From NCBI RefSeq assembly GCF_001074975.1, contig NZ_JUUO01000127.1, forward strand, positions 104,778 to 168,777: a stretch of DNA of 64,000 bases, in the 5' to 3' direction. Source of the DNA: Streptococcus pseudopneumoniae. GTDB lineage: Bacteria; Bacillota; Bacilli; Lactobacillales; Streptococcaceae. Both the position numbers and the translations under genes were made by a program. Positions 61,638-64,000 of the stretch are shown one piece after another (the stretch's first letter is position 1; every line of letters starts with the position of its first letter). The notes below the pieces were generated by a model. It was given only the letters and a program-made list of their open reading frames with translations, was not told where the DNA came from and did no database searches.

Positions 61638-62294
61638 TCATTTTTTAGAGGTTAAGTTCCAACTTCTTTCTATCAATTCCAGTACTTCTTCATCTACCAA
61701 AGTATCATCAAGGGCCACACTAATCCAGTAACGTTTGTTCATATGAAAGGCTGGATAAATGCCCTTTTTTGAAAGTAAATCAGCCACTTGGTCATGTTTG
61801 AGATTGACTGCTTCCACTTGCCCTTCTCTGCCCTTTTCCAGCTTATTCCAAGAGATTTTCATCAAGACAGCATACCACTTTTGATTGCCTTCATGTCTTA
61901 ACACTGCTGTATCAGGCGATTTCTCCCACAGATACTCCAACTGATTACCATATTTTTCCTGAACTTGAGTCATGATTCGCTTAGTCTGAGGATAGATAAA
62001 ATCTTGCACATCAAAACAAGCCTTCCGAATCTGGTAAAGAATCTCCAGACAAGCCTCACGGACATTTCCGACAAAACTTCCTCTCATACTTTCCATATGA
62101 ACTTGAGGATAGAGGTCACCAGTCTCCTGGTCAAAGACTTGAAATCTCACATTATCAACAGTAATGGATACAGTCATGACAAAGTCTCCATCCAAAATCT
62201 GGAAACTGTAGGTCCAGACTCCCTCATTTTCTATAAAACCATACGCACTGGTTTTCTCTTGATTAAATTGATAGGATTTAAAAATTTCAAACAT
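61638..62294 (-). CDS. MmcQ/YjbR family DNA-binding-type protein
   Basis: 218 aa. The C-terminal MmcQ/YjbR domain (ISWNKLEKGREGQVEAVNLKHDQVADLL...GIYPAFHMNKRYWISVALDD) follows an N-terminal part (GFIENEGVWTYSFQILDGDF) seen in streptococcal homologues. The fold resembles DNA-binding CyaY-like proteins but no function is established. Confidence 0.85.
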   Translation of the reverse strand: MFEIFKSYQFNQEKTSAYGFIENEGVWTYSFQILDGDFVMTVSITVDNVRFQVFDQETGDLYPQVHMESMRGSFVGNVREACLEILYQIRKACFDVQDFIYPQTKRIMTQVQEKYGNQLEYLWEKSPDTAVLRHEGNQKWYAVLMKISWNKLEKGREGQVEAVNLKHDQVADLLSKKGIYPAFHMNKRYWISVALDDTLVDEEVLELIERSWNLTSKK

Positions 62295-62337
62295 AAGTGA
62301 AAACTGCTACCCAAAGCTAGCAGTTCCTTTCTATTTT

Positions 62338-62970
62338 TTAAAAGACAACCTTGGTTCCATGAAGTTGTGTCACGCCCAGCTGGTCGATAAAGGTTTGACG
62401 GTTGTCAAGGTCAATCCCCCCACCTGGTAAAATTTCAATCTTACCTTTAGCGTGCTCCAAAATTCTATGATAGTGAGCAAAGCGTTTCTCTAAAGAGTCG
62501 CTAGACACACCAGCACGAGTTAAGATACGAGTGACACCAGCTTGGCTGAGCCAATCAATAGCTTCTAGCTGATCTTCATCGCTCAATTCATCGAAGGCCA
62601 TGTGAAAGACAATTTCCATGCCTTTAGATGCATCAATCAATTTTTCAAGGTTGGCTTTGTCCAACTTCTTATCTGCTGTCAATGCACCAAAGACAACTCC
62701 TTGACTACCTGCCTGAGAAGTTAAAGCAATATCCTCAAGCATGATGGCAACTTCTAAATCATTGTAGACAAAGTCACCACCACGTGGGCGAATCATAGTC
62801 ATGATGGTCGTATCGTAGTCGGCAGCCAGTTCCACAGCCGCCTTAGTAACTCCGTAACTTGGAGTTGTTCCACCAACTGCTAAATTATCACAGAGCTCAA
62901 TACGACGAGCTCCTGCCTGCATAGCTTTTTCAAGCAAGGTTACATTTTCAGCACAAAATTCGTGAATCAT
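62338..62970 (-). CDS. cutC: Copper homeostasis protein CutC
   Basis: 210 aa, TIM-barrel CutC family. EFCAENVTLLEKAMQAGARRIELCDNLAVGGTTPSYGV, IRPRGGDFVYND, and FHMAFDE with LTRAGV. It is implicated in copper tolerance, though the mechanism is debated. A single gene with ribosome site AAGGAGAATC. Confidence 0.92.
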   Translation of the reverse strand: MIHEFCAENVTLLEKAMQAGARRIELCDNLAVGGTTPSYGVTKAAVELAADYDTTIMTMIRPRGGDFVYNDLEVAIMLEDIALTSQAGSQGVVFGALTADKKLDKANLEKLIDASKGMEIVFHMAFDELSDEDQLEAIDWLSQAGVTRILTRAGVSSDSLEKRFAHYHRILEHAKGKIEILPGGGIDLDNRQTFIDQLGVTQLHGTKVVF

Positions 62971-63060
62971 TTGATTCTCCTTAAAGATTACTTTAAATTT
63001 ATTATATCATATTATTTTGAATATGCTTTCATTTATATCAAGGAAAATAGTTACTATTTT

Positions 63061-63420
63061 TTATTCTTTGTCTGGAATGACCTTGAAGAGATAATAGGTG
63101 ATAAAGATGGTCAAAGCTCCCAGACCGATTTTGACCGGCAAAAGAGGCGCAAAGTAAATGGAAATTCCCATCAAGATGTAGATGGATACGATGATTTTTT
63201 TCTTACGTTCACGCGCAATGGACTTGCTCTCACGAAAATCAGCTACATATGCTTGATAGAGCTTGGTATGGTAAAGCCAATCTTCGAAGCGCTTGGAGCT
63301 TCTGGAGAAACAAGCAATAGACAACAAAAGGAAAGGCGTTGTCGGCAACAAAGGTAAAACAACCCCAACAATAGCCAAGGCAAGTGATAAAAAACCAATA
63401 ATAAGATAAATAATACGCAT
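63061..63420 (-). CDS. DUF454 (YbaN-like) membrane protein
   Basis: 119 aa, three to four membrane segments (IIGFLSLALAIVGVVLPLLPTTPFLLLSIACFSRSS; IVSIYILMGISIYFAPLL) with the DUF454 motif PLLPTTPFLLLSIACF. Function unknown. AGGAGAAGTT ribosome site. Confidence 0.9.
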   Translation of the reverse strand: MRIIYLIIGFLSLALAIVGVVLPLLPTTPFLLLSIACFSRSSKRFEDWLYHTKLYQAYVADFRESKSIARERKKKIIVSIYILMGISIYFAPLLPVKIGLGALTIFITYYLFKVIPDKE

Positions 63421-63490
63421 AACTTCTCCTAGTTAAAATAATCTTCTTCTAGTTTCGCATACAATGATGAATTTTGTCAAGTTCTAACCC

Positions 63491-63518
63491 AAAAGAGCCT
63501 TTTGTCTCAGGCTCTTTT
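63491..63518. terminator. Terminator between DUF454 and LPXTG genes
   Basis: AAAAGAGCC, 10-base loop, GGCTCTTTT, A/T-rich on both sides; works in either direction, most likely for the LPXTG gene. Confidence 0.7.
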
Positions 63519-63526
63519 CACAAAAA

Positions 63527-63572
63527 GTGAACAAAGCAGATTTTCTGAAAATCAGAATTCTGTCTTGTTCAC
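63527..63572. repeat. Imperfect 46-bp palindrome
   Basis: GTGAACAAAGCAGA and TCTGTCTTGTTCAC form the outer arms (12 of 14 pairs) with TTCTGA/TCAGAA inside. It may be a second terminator or a small mobile-type repeat. The remaining 63573-63712 shows nothing clear. Confidence 0.45.
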
Positions 63573-63712
63573 CTTTATTACATATTAAGTCTAAAAATTC
63601 AAATAAAGAATATCTATACTTAAAACATTATTGTTCATAGTACTTATCTTTATTTTTTGAGAATTTGCCCTACTGAAATAGATGAAGTCTTCCTTTCAAA
63701 ATTTAAAAGATC

Positions 63713-64000
63713 TTAATCTTCTTTTTTCTTTTGAGCTAGACCAAAAAGTGATGCAACCATACCGACAATTCCAAGTCCAGTCATAACTGCATTTGAATCC
63801 GTACCAGTATTTGGCAATTGAGGAGTATTTTCTTTAGCAGAGGTTTGTTTCTCTGGAATCACTGGTTTCTCTGGAGTCACTGGTTTCTCTGGAGTCACTG
63901 GTTTCTCTGGAGTCACTGGTTTCTCTGGAGTTACTGGTACGATTGGAACGTAGATGATTGGTGTGTCGTCACCTGGTTTTTCAGGAGTGATTGGTTTTCC
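63713..64000 (-). CDS. LPXTG cell-wall-anchored surface protein, C-terminal end only
   Basis: The frame is open to the window edge, giving 95 codons; the N-terminal part lies outside. Tandem VTPEKP repeats (four near-perfect copies, 18 bases each, about 63846-63939), a spacer, then the sortase motif LPNTG, a hydrophobic stretch (NAVMTGLGIVGMVASLFGLA) and KKKED. It would be covalently linked to peptidoglycan by sortase A; the ligand cannot be told from this end. Confidence 0.92.
   Translation of the reverse strand, partial: GKPITPEKPGDDTPIIYVPIVPVTPEKPVTPEKPVTPEKPVTPEKPVIPEKQTSAKENTPQLPNTGTDSNAVMTGLGIVGMVASLFGLAQKKKED

Noticed and set aside
1..64000. CRISPR arrays, rRNA genes, complete insertion sequences
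   Set aside because: No spaced repeat arrays, rRNA sequence or transposase genes were seen. The repeats at 63846-63939 code for VTPEKP units of a surface protein.

Overview
The window is a chromosomal segment of a low-GC Gram-positive coccus that I place in the Streptococcus mitis group (S. pneumoniae, pseudopneumoniae, mitis, oralis and relatives). Three things support this. The core gene order is the one I remember for pneumococcus: prs, aminotransferase V, rex, radC, pcrA, then fhs, coaB, coaC, panT, then mutX, uvrB, glnHP, glnQ, zwf, ftsY, smc, rnc, guaC, leuDCBA. There are three BOX-type repeats. Lipoprotein, LPXTG and CodY signals are of streptococcal type. The species is not resolved.

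1-16.0 kb is the left-hand part of a temperate siphovirus-like prophage, and its other end lies outside the window. Reading leftwards are the early genes: small DUF/YopX/coiled-coil genes, a VRR-NUC nuclease, and a replication block (P4/D5-type helicase-primase, prim-pol, DUF669, DEAH helicase, P-loop ATPase, Gp157) that resembles the Sfi21 type of dairy streptococcal phage. A 250-bp iteron-rich, AT-rich gap beyond the primase gene looks like the phage origin. At 11-12.7 kb is the switch region: a Cro-like gene, a complete Fst/par-type type I toxin-antitoxin locus, and a promoter region with two face-to-face promoters and four copies of an operator-like repeat. Rightwards runs the lysogeny operon (CI-like repressor, RelB, RelE, ImmA peptidase), a membrane protein that may affect superinfection, and a tyrosine integrase. 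The prophage ends between the integrase and a CYTH-domain gene.

16.1-29.2 kb is core chromosome: CYTH protein, prs, aminotransferase V, two small DUF genes, rex, a glutamine amidotransferase, then leftward radC, pcrA and fhs, then rightward coaB, coaC, panT and niaX-niaR. Vitamin uptake (pantothenate, niacin) is thus linked to CoA and NAD metabolism.

29.1-35.5 kb is a ribose islet (rbsR-rbsK-rbsD-rbsA-rbsC-rbsB). It is inserted exactly between niaR and mutX and is flanked by a diverged 200-bp direct duplication of the niaR-mutX junction. This leaves a mutX 3' fragment on one side and a niaR 3' fragment on the other.

35.4-52.2 kb is core housekeeping: mutX-uvrB, a CPBP protease, the glutamine-type ABC system glnHP-glnQ, zwf, the leftward rnc-smc-HAD-HAD-ftsY cluster, tRNA-Arg(CCG) and guaC. 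52.4-55.4 kb is an McrBC-type modification-dependent restriction pair. 55.5-61.4 kb is the leucine operon leuA-leuB-DUF1294-leuC-leuD-YrdC-like, with a leader-peptide attenuator and a near-consensus CodY box. The window ends with mmcQ/yjbR, cutC, a DUF454 gene and the C-terminal end of an LPXTG surface protein.
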